Source of the DNA: Micromonospora pallida
GTDB lineage: Bacteria; Actinomycetota; Actinomycetes; Mycobacteriales; Micromonosporaceae
Length of the DNA stretch: 64,000 bases
NCBI RefSeq assembly: GCF_900090325.1
Contig: NZ_FMHW01000002.1
Span: 2,046,001 to 2,110,000, forward strand
Direction of reading: 5' to 3'
This document shows, piece after piece, positions 26,208 to 34,277 of the stretch. The notes beneath the pieces were generated by a model that worked only from the letters and a program-made list of their open reading frames with translations, searched no databases and had not been told where the DNA came from. Within the stretch, counting starts at the first letter, position 1; every line of letters begins with the position of its first letter. Made by a program: the position numbers and the translations under genes.

Positions 26208-26765
26208 TCACGCTTCTCGAGGATGAGAGTCTCGGATCCTGGAGAAGACCACCGCGTCAGCGCGACGGCCCGGAAAAGCCAGGAAGCTGCGCAGCACACC
26301 CTCCTGCTCGAACTCGGCCTCGGTGAGAACCCGCCGTGACGCCTCGTTGTCCGGCTCCACCCACGCCTCCACCCGCATGATGCCCGCGACGTCCAACGCC
26401 CACGACGACACCAGCCTCGCCGCGCGAGTGGCGATCCCTCGCCCCCGCGCTGAGGGGATGAGCCAGTAGCCAAGACCGGCCACACCCGGCTGCGGCCGCA
26501 GCATGAGCACGACCAGACCGACCGCTCGATCATTCACCACATCAGCGATCGCAAGCGAGACACCCTCACCGCTGTCGGCTCGACTCCACTGCCGACAAAT
26601 GAACGCTCGTCCCGCATCGACCGAGAACACTCCCGGAACCGTCGTGGCCTCGACAATTCGCGGATCCTGGGCAGCAGCCCGGACGCAACCCAGATCATCC
26701 TCTCGCCATCGACGAAGACGCACAGCTCCATCAGTAAGATCAACAACAGGATAGGCGAGCGTCAC
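26208..26765 (-). CDS. GNAT family N-acetyltransferase (RimJ/RimL-like)
   Basis: This 185-residue acetyltransferase has the pattern of the ribosomal-protein/amino-acid acetyltransferase branch. It opens with VRLRRWREDDLGCVRAAAQD and continues with the strand AGLGYWLIPSARGRG and IATRAARLV, where the acetyl-CoA loop (Q/R-x-x-G-x-G/A) reads SARGRGIA. VEAWVEPDNEASRRVLTEAEF and FEQEGVLRSF complete the fold. GTG 26765 is chosen because it starts just before the conserved first strand; longer readings upstream enter the RNA-ligase region. The acceptor is unknown. Confidence 0.75.
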   Translation of the reverse strand: MTLAYPVVDLTDGAVRLRRWREDDLGCVRAAAQDPRIVEATTVPGVFSVDAGRAFICRQWSRADSGEGVSLAIADVVNDRAVGLVVLMLRPQPGVAGLGYWLIPSARGRGIATRAARLVSSWALDVAGIMRVEAWVEPDNEASRRVLTEAEFEQEGVLRSFLAFPGRRADAVVFSRIRDSHPREA

Positions 26766-26844
26766 TGCGCCAACGCTACGCCACGGGCAGACCCGCCAGG
26801 AGGTCCGGCGTGGACGGGTGGCACAGGGCAGGGCGGGCGCGAGA

Positions 26845-27657
26845 TCACGCGCTGCGGGAGAAGTCCTTACGCTTAATCTTGGCGCGACGGCCGTCCGGGT
26901 GGTGGAACACGATGCCCTCCGCCAGGTGACCAGGGGCGAACCGGCTCTCCAACCCGGCCAGATACTTCCGCAGCCCGGCGAAGCTGCGCGGCGCGTCCGG
27001 CAGCGCAGTCGCGCGCAGGTTAAACGGCACACACCTGTGCTCTTCCAGGCCCAGTGGGTTGCCCTGAACACGGGGGCCGAGTGCCTCACACGGATGCTCG
27101 CCGTCGGGCCAGTCCGACACGTCGGTGTTGCGGGCCGCGGCCAGGATCCACCTGTCCTCCGCGCCGTGGTCGTCGGTGTCGACGTACCACCCGTCGACGA
27201 TGCCCTGCTGCTTCTGCACCTTGCTGGGATTACGACGCTTCTCCACCCGCACCAGATGCCCCGAGCGGACGGTGAGCCGCACGTTCGTGCCGTCGAGCTT
27301 CTCGGTCGGGGTTCCCTCACCGTCGAACACCCACGCGCACTCAGGCCGCAGACGGTCGACCACCTGGAAATGGTCGTCGCGTTCGAACAGCGTCGGAATC
27401 TTCTCCATGACCCGCATTCCCTTCCTGACCTGCCCGATCAACTCCTCGGCGGTAATCACCCCACCCGCCAGACCGCCGGCCAGCGCACGGACCAGATCAG
27501 CCACCGCAACATCCGCCTCGACAGCGACGTGCTTGAGCGCCTTCTTCTCCTCCGGCGAGATCCAGGCAACCAGCCGCGACCAGCCCTCCGGCGGCGTCCA
27601 CCGAGCCAGCCGATCGGGCGTCTTACGCGGCCGCCCAGGGCGCCTGACCTCGTCCAT
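26845..27657 (-). CDS. RNA ligase family protein (DUF5565-like)
   Basis: The 270-residue protein has a first ~85 residues that are charged and helical (RRPGRPRKTPDRLARW, an AT-hook-like GRPRK). The rest is a compact nucleotidyltransferase with motif I TEKLDGTN (adenylated Lys), VRVEKRRNPSK, the Glu-containing EGIVFHHPDG (motif IV) and KIKRKDF (motif V). Phage and bacterial RNA ligases of the DUF5565 type look like this. It lacks the kinase found in the other RNA ligase of the window and has no healing enzymes next to it. The promoter spacing suggests a leaderless transcript starting at the ATG. It is a single gene. Confidence 0.8.
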   Translation of the reverse strand: MDEVRRPGRPRKTPDRLARWTPPEGWSRLVAWISPEEKKALKHVAVEADVAVADLVRALAGGLAGGVITAEELIGQVRKGMRVMEKIPTLFERDDHFQVVDRLRPECAWVFDGEGTPTEKLDGTNVRLTVRSGHLVRVEKRRNPSKVQKQQGIVDGWYVDTDDHGAEDRWILAAARNTDVSDWPDGEHPCEALGPRVQGNPLGLEEHRCVPFNLRATALPDAPRSFAGLRKYLAGLESRFAPGHLAEGIVFHHPDGRRAKIKRKDFSRSA

Positions 27658-27664
27658 ACCGAGA

Positions 27665-27694
27665 ACCGTAGAGACCTGATCAAGCTTGTGTCAA
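27665..27694 (-). promoter_or_regulatory. Promoter for the RNA ligase gene, probably leaderless
   Basis: On the minus strand TTGACA (27694-27689) is followed after 18 bases by TACGGT (27670-27665). The ATG starts 7 bases later at 27657, which is about where transcription should begin, and no ribosome site precedes it. The -35 is a perfect sigma70 match. Confidence 0.55.
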
Positions 27695-27862
27695 TTGGCA
27701 TAACAGGAATTGCGACACCCCGGGACCGCCCCTCCGGCCGTCCGGCAAGAACGTCCACCCAGCCGAAACGACACGTGGCGCGGAGCCACCCCCAGGCAAC
27801 CCCACGCCACGCACACCCAACCGGTCAGCGGCACCCACCAGCACCCCCGACCACCACAGCAC

Positions 27863-28588
27863 TCACCCCGCCTCGCGCAACTCCGCCAACCGCGCCTCGA
27901 TCTCCGCCAACTCCGCCCGCAACTTCTCCGCCTGCTGCTCCGCCTCGGCCCGCTCCGCCGCCAGGATCTGCTCCACCGCCTCCTGCACCCCCGGCACATC
28001 CACCAACGCCACCATCCGCAACGCCTCCGCCGGCTTCACCACGTACGGCTTCGCCAACGACTTGCTGCCCTGCTGCGCCGCCACCGTCCACTCGCCCTCG
28101 GCGTACTGCAACGTCACCGTCAACCCCGCCAGCGCCTTCGGCTTCGCCGCCTTCACCGGCCGCTTCGCCGGCTTCGCCTCCGCCACGCCCACTCTCGACT
28201 CCTCCCGCCGCTCCTCCCGCCGCTCATCCCGCGACTCATCCCCACGCGACTGCTCCGGCACCGGCGCACGCTCCAACACGAACTCCGGCTCCGCCACCAC
28301 GGGCTCCGCCTCTGGCTCCGGCTTCGACTCCGCCACCACCCGTCGCCCCGCACCACGCGGCGCCACCGCCACGTCAGCGGGGGAGAACGGCAACTCGTCC
28401 CGGCCGAACCGCACCACCACGAACTCGTCCGACACCGCCGGGTCGGTCAGTTCCACCACCTGACCCACCTGACCGGCGATCTGCCCCGCCGCGGCCGTGA
28501 ACACCACCTTCGGCTTACGACCCGCCGCCAACGCCTCTCGGATACCGTCCACCTCGTCAGTGGACAACCCCTGGTCCGCCGCCCCCAT
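27863..28588 (-). CDS. Uncharacterised protein with two folded ends and a charged linker
   Basis: I do not recognise this 241-residue protein by name. Residues about 1-90 hold an alpha/beta region (VVFTAAAGQIAGQVGQVVEL, FVVVRFGRDELPFSPADVA). Residues 95-150 are a Pro/Glu/Arg-rich low-complexity linker with repeated EPE and RREE. Residues 155-240 include a Lys-rich bridge, then LTVTLQYAEGEWTVAAQQGS, and end in a coiled coil with EAEQQAEKLRAELAEIEARL. The organisation suggests a cytoplasmic nucleic-acid- or ribosome-associated protein, but that is a guess. ATG 28588 follows GAGGG. The TTTGATA-containing AT-rich stretch just upstream is probably its promoter. It is divergent from the SDR gene. 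Confidence 0.65.
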   Translation of the reverse strand: MGAADQGLSTDEVDGIREALAAGRKPKVVFTAAAGQIAGQVGQVVELTDPAVSDEFVVVRFGRDELPFSPADVAVAPRGAGRRVVAESKPEPEAEPVVAEPEFVLERAPVPEQSRGDESRDERREERREESRVGVAEAKPAKRPVKAAKPKALAGLTVTLQYAEGEWTVAAQQGSKSLAKPYVVKPAEALRMVALVDVPGVQEAVEQILAAERAEAEQQAEKLRAELAEIEARLAELREAG

Positions 28589-28751
28589 CACAACCCTCTT
28601 TCGGACAACTGTCTGAATTTCCTGCCTTTGATACCAGCCGCCCCCGACACCCGCCTCGCCGGGGACCACCCACCCGACCACAGCGGACCGACGCACCGGG
28701 CGCGTCACGGTAGCCTCGGCCGACACGACACCACCGGGGGAGAGGGCCACC

Positions 28752-29486
28752 ATGACCACACCGGTCACCGTCATCACCGGCGGCGGACGCGGCATCGGCG
28801 CCGCCACCGCCCGTCGCCTCGCCCTCGCCGGCCATGACATCGCCCTCTGCTACCGCCGCGACCACGACGCCGCCACCGCCGTCCTGGCCGACGTGCACGC
28901 GGCCGGCCGACGCGGTGTGGCCGTACCCACCGACACCAGCGAACCCGACCAGGTCGCCCACCTGTTCGACACCGCCGCCGACGCCCTCGGACCGATCACC
29001 GGCCTGGTCAACAACGCCGGCATCACCAGCCCGATCGGCCCCTTCGTCGACCTCACCGTCGACGACATCCGCCGCGTCGTCGACGTCAACCTCGTCGGCT
29101 ACTTCCTCTGCGCCCAACAGGCCGCCCGCCGGATGACCACCGGAGCCGCCATCGTCAACGTCTCCTCGGTCGCCGCGACGCTCGGCAGCCCGGGGGAGTA
29201 CATCCACTACGCCGCGAGCAAGGCCGCCACGGACACTCTCACCGTGGGCCTGGCCAAGGAACTCGCCCCACGTGGCATCCGCGTCAACGCCGTCGCGCCC
29301 GGCATCATCCGCACTGACATCCACGCCCTGTCCGGCATACCCGACCGACCCGACCGGGCAGCGGAGCGCATCCCGCTCGGGCGGCCAGGCGAAGCTAACG
29401 AGGTAGCCGCCGCCATCGCCTGGCTCCTTGGCCCGGAAGCCTCCTACACGACCGGCACGGTGCTGCGCGTATCCGGGGGTCTCTGA
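28752..29486 (+). CDS. SDR family oxidoreductase (3-oxoacyl-ACP reductase-like)
   Basis: The 244-residue short-chain dehydrogenase has TGGGRGIG as the cofactor loop, LVNNAGI, the catalytic Ser in VNVSSVAA, YAASK as the Tyr-x-x-x-Lys pair and the FabG-like C-terminus (ASYTTGTVLRVSGGL). Arg residues after strand 2 (CYRRD) favour NADPH. It is FabG-like but stands alone, away from other fatty-acid genes, so its substrate is open. GGGGGAGAGGG lies just before the ATG. It is transcribed toward the dif-like site, which begins 41 bases after the stop. Confidence 0.88.
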   Translation: MTTPVTVITGGGRGIGAATARRLALAGHDIALCYRRDHDAATAVLADVHAAGRRGVAVPTDTSEPDQVAHLFDTAADALGPITGLVNNAGITSPIGPFVDLTVDDIRRVVDVNLVGYFLCAQQAARRMTTGAAIVNVSSVAATLGSPGEYIHYAASKAATDTLTVGLAKELAPRGIRVNAVAPGIIRTDIHALSGIPDRPDRAAERIPLGRPGEANEVAAAIAWLLGPEASYTTGTVLRVSGGL

Positions 29487-29527
29487 CGTTCCTGCGTCGC
29501 CGCGTGGAGGAGGGCCCCACCCGGTTA

Positions 29528-29555
29528 ACTTGACATAATGTACATTATCGAACCG
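29528..29555. other. dif-like Xer recombination site
   Basis: A 28-base site has the 11-6-11 layout of dif: left arm ACTTGACATAA, six-base centre TGTACA, right arm TTATCGAACCG. The left arm equals the XerD-side arm of the actinobacterial dif consensus as I recall it (read as TTATGTCAAGT on the other strand). The centre fits as well. The right arm shares the inner TTATCG, while its outer five bases differ. The core ATAATGTACATTAT is a perfect palindrome. It may be the chromosomal dif or an element junction that uses Xer. It lies in a 500-base gene-free stretch (29487-29986) in front of a tyrosine recombinase. Confidence 0.7.
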
Positions 29556-29967
29556 CTAGTGACGCCTGGTCTGGGCCTCGCGAGCGGAGCCGCCAGCGGG
29601 ATGCTGAGGCGCCTCACGGCGCGTTGCCGGGATGTCGGCTCGCTCAGCTGACTGGGCTGACATGTTGGGCGAGTTTCACCGGCGAGGCGTCGAAACAAAG
29701 CCGACGAGCGCGGTCGCCCGGCGACATGACGCGCCCGCAGATGCTGTGGATTCGCCCTGCGGGCCGCCAGCTGACCACGCCGTCGGAGAAAAGGCGCCGG
29801 TCACGACGGACGGTCCGCTGGCCCTCCCCGCGTCGTGCGGGCCGGCCGGAAGGCGTCATCAGGCCGCGCGACACCCTGATGCCAGGTACGCCCGGCCGTA
29901 GCGGGCACCACTCGACGGTCACGGCGTGTGCCTGGCTCGCTCCCCCAGAGACGACAACAACCCGAAA

Positions 29968-29995
29968 ATCATGCATAATTACCCTTATGCATGAC
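29968..29995. other. Second dif-shaped palindrome over the recombinase start codon
   Basis: The arms are ATCATGCATAA (29968-29978) and TTATGCATGAC (29985-29995), ten of eleven positions symmetric, around the six bases TTACCC. The size and the inner CATAA/TTATG ends copy the dif layout, but the outer bases differ from dif. The recombinase ATG (29987) lies inside the right arm. It could be a recombination site, an autorepression operator, or both. Confidence 0.6.
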
Positions 29996-30982
29996 AAAGT
30001 GGACGAACGCGTACAGGTGCTGATCGAGGAGTTCCTGACCGCCCGCGCCACCCGCAAGCCGTCCCCGCACACCCTGCAGGCGTACCGGCGGGATCTGGTG
30101 GGTGTCGCCCGGCTGGCCGCGGAACGAGCCACGCCTCCCCTCCCCCTGGACACCCTGCCGGTCACCGCCCTCTCCCCCCGCCTGCTGCGGGCCGCCTTCG
30201 CCGCGTTCGCCGCTCCCCGCGCGGCGGCATCGGTGCACCGCGCGTGGTCCACCTGGAACAACTTCTTCACCTTCCTGGTGGCCGAGGGGGTGGTCGCGGG
30301 CAACCCGATGCCGGCGGTGGACCGGCCTCGCGCGCCGCTCCCCCAGCCCAAGCCGCTACGGGGCGAGGACACCCCGGAGCAGTTGCTCGACGCGGTGGCC
30401 CAGGCCGTGGGTCGGCAGCACGATCCGTGGCCGGAGCGGGACCTGGCGGTGGTGGCGTTGGCGCTGTGCACCGGGCTGCGGTTGGCGGAGCTGCTGGCGC
30501 TGCGGGTCGCCTCGGTCGGGGGTCGCGCGGGTGAGCGCCGGGTAGAGGTGGCCGGCAAGGGCGGCCGGCCCCGGGTGGTGCCGGTCGAGCCGGAGCTGGA
30601 CGGGGTCCTCGGGGCGTACCTGGAGAGCCGGGTCCGGCGGTTCGGGGCGCGTTCGGTGCGGCCGGACTCGGCGCTGCTGGTGGACCGGCGGGGCGAGCCG
30701 TTACGGCGGGGTGGTCTGCAGTATCTGGTGGACTCCTGTTATCGGCGGGCGGGGATCACGGATCGGGTGCCGGCGGGTGCGCGGTTGCACGCGTTGCGGC
30801 ACACGTTCGCGACGCGGTTGGCCGAGGACGGGGCGAGCGCGGCGGAGATCATGCGGTTGTTGGGTCATGCGTCGTTGGCGTCGTCGCAGACGTACATCGA
30901 GGTGACGGCGGGTCAGCAGCGGGCGGCGGTGCGGTCGAACCGTACGCATCGGGTGTTGGCGGGGTTGGTGTCGGCCCGGTGA
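29987..30982 (+). CDS. Tyrosine recombinase, XerC/XerD-like
   Basis: The 331-residue recombinase has an N-terminal core-binding domain at about 5-110 (PSPHTLQAYRRDLVGVARL) and a catalytic domain with Arg in GLRLAELLAL, Lys in GKGGRPR, HALRHTFATRLAEDG, GHASLASSQTYIEV (second His and nucleophilic Tyr). All six catalytic positions are present, and length and spacing are those of Xer recombinases rather than phage integrases. ATG 29987 sits within a dif-shaped palindrome with no ribosome site, so it is probably leaderless and autoregulated. The 412-base segment between the two dif-like sites has no convincing gene. It may resolve dimers or move a small element; the choice needs comparison with related genomes. 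Confidence 0.88.
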   Translation: MHDKVDERVQVLIEEFLTARATRKPSPHTLQAYRRDLVGVARLAAERATPPLPLDTLPVTALSPRLLRAAFAAFAAPRAAASVHRAWSTWNNFFTFLVAEGVVAGNPMPAVDRPRAPLPQPKPLRGEDTPEQLLDAVAQAVGRQHDPWPERDLAVVALALCTGLRLAELLALRVASVGGRAGERRVEVAGKGGRPRVVPVEPELDGVLGAYLESRVRRFGARSVRPDSALLVDRRGEPLRRGGLQYLVDSCYRRAGITDRVPAGARLHALRHTFATRLAEDGASAAEIMRLLGHASLASSQTYIEVTAGQQRAAVRSNRTHRVLAGLVSAR

Positions 30983-30996
30983 GCGTGGGTGGCGGG

Positions 30997-31479
30997 TCAG
31001 TCGGCCATTGCCGAGAGGGCGGCGTGGACGGCTTCCTCGGGGGTGTCGACGTGCAGGGGGCCGGGCACCGGGGTTCCGGTCGGGTCGGTGATCCGCCAGC
31101 CGTCGAGGACGACGACTGGGATGCTGTCCCGGCGTAGGGCCAGGGCGATTTCGCTGAGGGTGCCCCAGGATCCGCCGATGGCGATGACGGCGTCGGCGCT
31201 CCACACCAGCACGGCGTTGCGTGCCTGTCCCAGGTTGGTCGCGATGGTGACGGAGACGTCGGTGGGGTTGTCGTGGGTGTCGTCGGGGCGTACGGCGACG
31301 ACCAGGCCGTGGTGGGTGCGGGCTGCGGTGGCGACGGCGGCCATCACGCCGCCTCCGCCGCCGCAGAGCACGATGGCGCCGTGTGTGGCGAGCAGCTCTC
31401 CCACTCGGCGGGCGTGGGTCAGTTCTGTCGCTGTCGCGGTTGCCGGTCCGCAGACGGCTACCTGTGCTGCCATGGTCAC
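30997..31479 (-). CDS. SLOG-superfamily protein (LOG-like, Rossmann)
   Basis: This 160-residue protein shows VAVCGPA at the first strand, the glycine run LCGGGGGVMAAVA, and AIGGSWGTLSEIALALRRD. The last corresponds to the PGGxGTxxE motif of LOG/TIGR00725 proteins, with PGG replaced by IGG-SW. Family members bind nucleotides or nucleotide sugars; some are cytokinin-riboside phosphoribohydrolases. Many small single-domain members like this one have no assigned function. ATG 31479 (MTMAAQ) is used; 31473 is an alternative. It converges with the recombinase, 14 bases apart. Confidence 0.75.
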   Translation of the reverse strand: MTMAAQVAVCGPATATATELTHARRVGELLATHGAIVLCGGGGGVMAAVATAARTHHGLVVAVRPDDTHDNPTDVSVTIATNLGQARNAVLVWSADAVIAIGGSWGTLSEIALALRRDSIPVVVLDGWRITDPTGTPVPGPLHVDTPEEAVHAALSAMAD

Positions 31480-31518
31480 CTCCAGGGTTCGTGAGGCTGA
31501 TCAGACCATGGGTACGGT

Positions 31519-31560
31519 GACGGCGTGGCTGCCCGGATGGATGCGGGCGGCCACGCCGTC
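31519..31560 (-). terminator. Terminator after the S1 protease gene
   Basis: GACGGCGTGGC (31519-31529) and GCCACGCCGTC (31550-31560) are perfect 11-base arms, with an inner GCCCG/CGGGC extension. The hairpin begins 9 bases past the protease stop. It has no T tract. Confidence 0.7.
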
Positions 31561-31568
31561 GGGTGGGG

Positions 31569-32588
31569 TCAGAAGACGGCCACGCCGTACTTGCTCAGCA
31601 CCTCGCCGACCGGCTGGAAGAAGGTGGTGCCGCCGGTGCGGCAGTTTCCGCTGCCGCCGGAGGTGAGGCCGAGGGCGGTGCCGCCGGCGTAGAGGGGGCC
31701 GCCGCTGTCGCCGGGTTCGGCGCAGACGTTGGTGGCGATCATGCCGCGGACGGTGCCTTCGGCGTAGCGGACGGTGGCGTTGAGGCCGGTGACGGTGCCG
31801 CTGTGGGTGCCGGTGGTGCTGCCGCGGCGGGTGACGGACTGGCCGACGGTGGCGTTGCCGGCGGAGGTGATGTCCTGTCCGCCGACGCTGCCGTCGATGG
31901 CGATGGAGGTGTTGGTGTATTTGACGATGCCGTAGTCGTTGCCGGGGAAGCTGGTGCCGGTGCGGTCGCCGAGCTTGGTGCTCTGGGCGGAGTTGGCGTA
32001 CCAGGCGCTGGCGACGTTGGTGCAGTGGCCGGCGGTGAGGAAGAAGTACTCGCTGCCCTTGCGGACGTTGAAGCCGAGGGAGCAGCGGTAGCCGCCGCCG
32101 TAGATGGCGTCGCCGCCGGAGATGCGCATGCTGAGGGTGTCGCCCAGGTTGGTGATGCGGGCTGCTCCGCTGGTGGCGGCGACGGCGGTCTTGATCCGTT
32201 CGAGCTTCTGTCCGGTGACGGTGTTGTCGATGCCGACGACGATCTGGTTGGTGGCCGGGTCGACGTAGAGGGCGGTGCCGGTGATGCCGAGGTCGACCTG
32301 GGACTGGGTGCGTTCGAGGGCGCGGGTGCTGCGTTCGACGATGCGGGCCACGCCGCCGGCGGCGCGGACGGTGGCGGCGGCGCGGGTGTCGGTGACGGTG
32401 ACGATGGTGCGGCCGGTGGCGTCGAGGTACGAGCCTGCGGTGCGGTCGGCGCCGAGGGTGGCGGTCAGGGTGGCGGCTCGTTCGGTGGTCAGGGGTTGCG
32501 GGGCGGCGTGGGCCGGTGGGACGGCGGCCGCGGTGAGCATGGCGGTTGCGGCGGCTGTGGACAGCAGCGTGCGTCGGGTGAGTTTCAT
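31569..32588 (-). CDS. Secreted S1-family serine protease (alpha-lytic/streptogrisin type)
   Basis: The 339-residue preproenzyme has a signal peptide ([20 protein letters not shown] then PPAHA). The paired Arg suggests Tat or Sec export. A propeptide of about 130 residues contains the alpha-lytic protease pro-domain pattern ([21 protein letters not shown] TALYVDP...). The mature chymotrypsin-fold domain has its His in FLTAGHC, Asp in GNDYGIV and Ser in [12 protein letters not shown]. Cys residues of the YRCSLGF and GHCT loops would form a disulfide. The ATG at 32588 fits the signal peptide; an earlier ATG (32645) would bury it. It is secreted, probably to degrade external protein. Confidence 0.92.
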   Translation of the reverse strand: MKLTRRTLLSTAAATAMLTAAAVPPAHAAPQPLTTERAATLTATLGADRTAGSYLDATGRTIVTVTDTRAAATVRAAGGVARIVERSTRALERTQSQVDLGITGTALYVDPATNQIVVGIDNTVTGQKLERIKTAVAATSGAARITNLGDTLSMRISGGDAIYGGGYRCSLGFNVRKGSEYFFLTAGHCTNVASAWYANSAQSTKLGDRTGTSFPGNDYGIVKYTNTSIAIDGSVGGQDITSAGNATVGQSVTRRGSTTGTHSGTVTGLNATVRYAEGTVRGMIATNVCAEPGDSGGPLYAGGTALGLTSGGSGNCRTGGTTFFQPVGEVLSKYGVAVF

Positions 32589-32667
32589 GGTTTCCTCCAC
32601 CGGCTGAGCCGATCCCAGTTGATCGATGTTTCGACATGCTTGCATCTGGTGGGTGGTGCGTCCAGAG

Positions 32668-33024
32668 TCACCAGTGCGCCACGTCGACCTCTGCCGGCAC
32701 CGAGCACACCGTTTCCGGTTCTGGGGTCTGGGCGTGCACCAGGAACCGCAGGGACCTGGCCTCGGTGAAACACTCCCGCATCGGGCGTAGCAGCTCCAGG
32801 TGTCCGGTGCTGCGTTCCCATGCCTCGAAGTCGGCGAGGGTGGCCCATTCGCTGGTCACCAGCCACTGTTCCGGGTCGACCGCGGACCGGCAGACCTGGT
32901 CCATCAGGTGTCCTGGCACCCCGTTGACCTGGTGCCGCACCAGCTCGTACGCCTGGAGGAAGTCTGCGGTGCGTTCCACCGCCACCCGCACCAGGAACAG
33001 CACCCGTGCCCGACGCTCGATCAT
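32668..33024 (-). CDS. Antibiotic-biosynthesis-type monooxygenase (ABM domain)
   Basis: The 118-residue ferredoxin-fold protein has [20 protein letters not shown] at the start and [19 protein letters not shown] in the middle. It resembles small cofactor-free ABM monooxygenases that make quinones in aromatic polyketides, or accessory proteins of type II PKS clusters. The ATG at 33024 overlaps the chain-length-factor stop as ATGA, so it is the last gene of the polyketide operon. Catalysis cannot be confirmed from the sequence. Confidence 0.75.
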   Translation of the reverse strand: MIERRARVLFLVRVAVERTADFLQAYELVRHQVNGVPGHLMDQVCRSAVDPEQWLVTSEWATLADFEAWERSTGHLELLRPMRECFTEARSLRFLVHAQTPEPETVCSVPAEVDVAHW

Positions 33025-34277
33025 TGTCCCCCGCTCCCTTCCCCAGGTGACTGCGTCCCGCGCAGCACCAGTGCGCTGTTGAAGCCGTCGAAGCCGCGGG
33101 CGCACACCACCGCGACCCCGGTTTCCGGCCGTCGTGGCCGGCGCAGGAAGTCCAGCTCGCAGCCGTCTGCCGGGTGCCGTGGGCCGGCGGAGGCGGGTAG
33201 CTGGTCGTGGTGCAGGGCGAGTAGCGCGGTCGCCACGTCCAGGGCGGATCCGCCCTGGTGGGCTCGCCCGGTGAGGGGTTTGTGGGTGGTGACGGGGGGT
33301 GGTCGGGTGCCGAACACGGTCCGGAGGGCGTCGGCTTCGCTGCGGTCGTGGTGGGGTGTGCCGAGGGCGTCCGGCAGGACCACGTCGACTTCGTTCGGGT
33401 GGGTTCCGGCGCGGTGCAGGGCGAGGTGGATGGCTCGCGCGTACTGGGTGGGGTCGCTGCCGGTGCGGGTGGTGGTGTGGGTGGCGTCGTGGGTGGCGGC
33501 CCAGCCGGTTATCTCCCCGTATATGCGGGCGCCTCGGGTGCGGGCGTGGGTGAGGTCTTCGACGACGAAGACGGCGCCGCCTTCGGCGGGTACGTAGCCG
33601 CTGGCGTTGACGTCGAACGGCTGGTAGGCGTGTTCGGGGTCATTGACGGGGCTGAGGAGTCCGGAGCGGAGTTGGCAGGCCAGCGCGTAGGGGCTGAGGG
33701 GGCATTCGGTGGCGCCGGCGATGACGACGGGGGTGCCGCGGCGGATGGTTCGGGCGGCGTGGGCGAGGCTGTCGAGTCCGCCGGCGGATTCGGTGACCAG
33801 CACTCCGCAGGGTCCTTTGAGTTGGTGGTGGATGGACAGTTGTCCGACGCTGGCCGCGTAGAACCAGGCGATCGACTGGTAGGCGCCGACAGTGCGGGAG
33901 GGGCCGCCCCAGAGTCGTTGGAGTTCCCGCTGTCCGAACAGGTTGCCGCCGGAGGAGCTGGCGAGGGTGACCGCGTATCCGTACGGGTGGGGGGCGCGTT
34001 GGGGTAGTCCCGCGTCGGTGAGGGCGAGGGCGGTGGCGGCGAATCCGAGGTGGGTCCACCGGTCGGTCTGGACGAGTCGCCGGTTGTCGATGTAGTGGGC
34101 GGCGTCGAAGTCGGGTACTTCGCCGGCGATCCGGGTCGGGTAGCGGTGGTCCGGGTCGAACAGGGTGATCGGCCCGGTGGTCCGGGTTCCGGTGGTGACC
34201 GTCCGCCAGTGCGCGTCCACGCCGATGCCGCTCGGGGCGACGACCCCGATGCCGGTGACGACCGCCCGGGGGGTCAC
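33021..34277 (-). CDS. Type II polyketide chain length factor (KS-beta)
   Basis: This 418-residue ketosynthase-like partner of KS-alpha sets chain length. It keeps the fold ([34 protein letters not shown], near-C-terminal [13 protein letters not shown]) but lacks the catalytic Cys. The active-site stretch reads [13 protein letters not shown] where KS-alpha has [12 protein letters not shown]. Most chain length factors carry Gln at the Cys position, whereas here it is Ser, with Glu before it. The HGTGT-type His motif is degenerate ([10 protein letters not shown]). GTG 34277 overlaps the KS-alpha stop as GTGA, so the two are made together and form a heterodimer. Confidence 0.9.
   Translation of the reverse strand: MTPRAVVTGIGVVAPSGIGVDAHWRTVTTGTRTTGPITLFDPDHRYPTRIAGEVPDFDAAHYIDNRRLVQTDRWTHLGFAATALALTDAGLPQRAPHPYGYAVTLASSSGGNLFGQRELQRLWGGPSRTVGAYQSIAWFYAASVGQLSIHHQLKGPCGVLVTESAGGLDSLAHAARTIRRGTPVVIAGATECPLSPYALACQLRSGLLSPVNDPEHAYQPFDVNASGYVPAEGGAVFVVEDLTHARTRGARIYGEITGWAATHDATHTTTRTGSDPTQYARAIHLALHRAGTHPNEVDVVLPDALGTPHHDRSEADALRTVFGTRPPPVTTHKPLTGRAHQGGSALDVATALLALHHDQLPASAGPRHPADGCELDFLRRPRRPETGVAVVCARGFDGFNSALVLRGTQSPGEGSGGQ

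Noticed and set aside
29632..29901. 89-codon frame between the two dif-like sites
   Set aside because: No ribosome site, random-looking composition and no motif; treated as non-coding.
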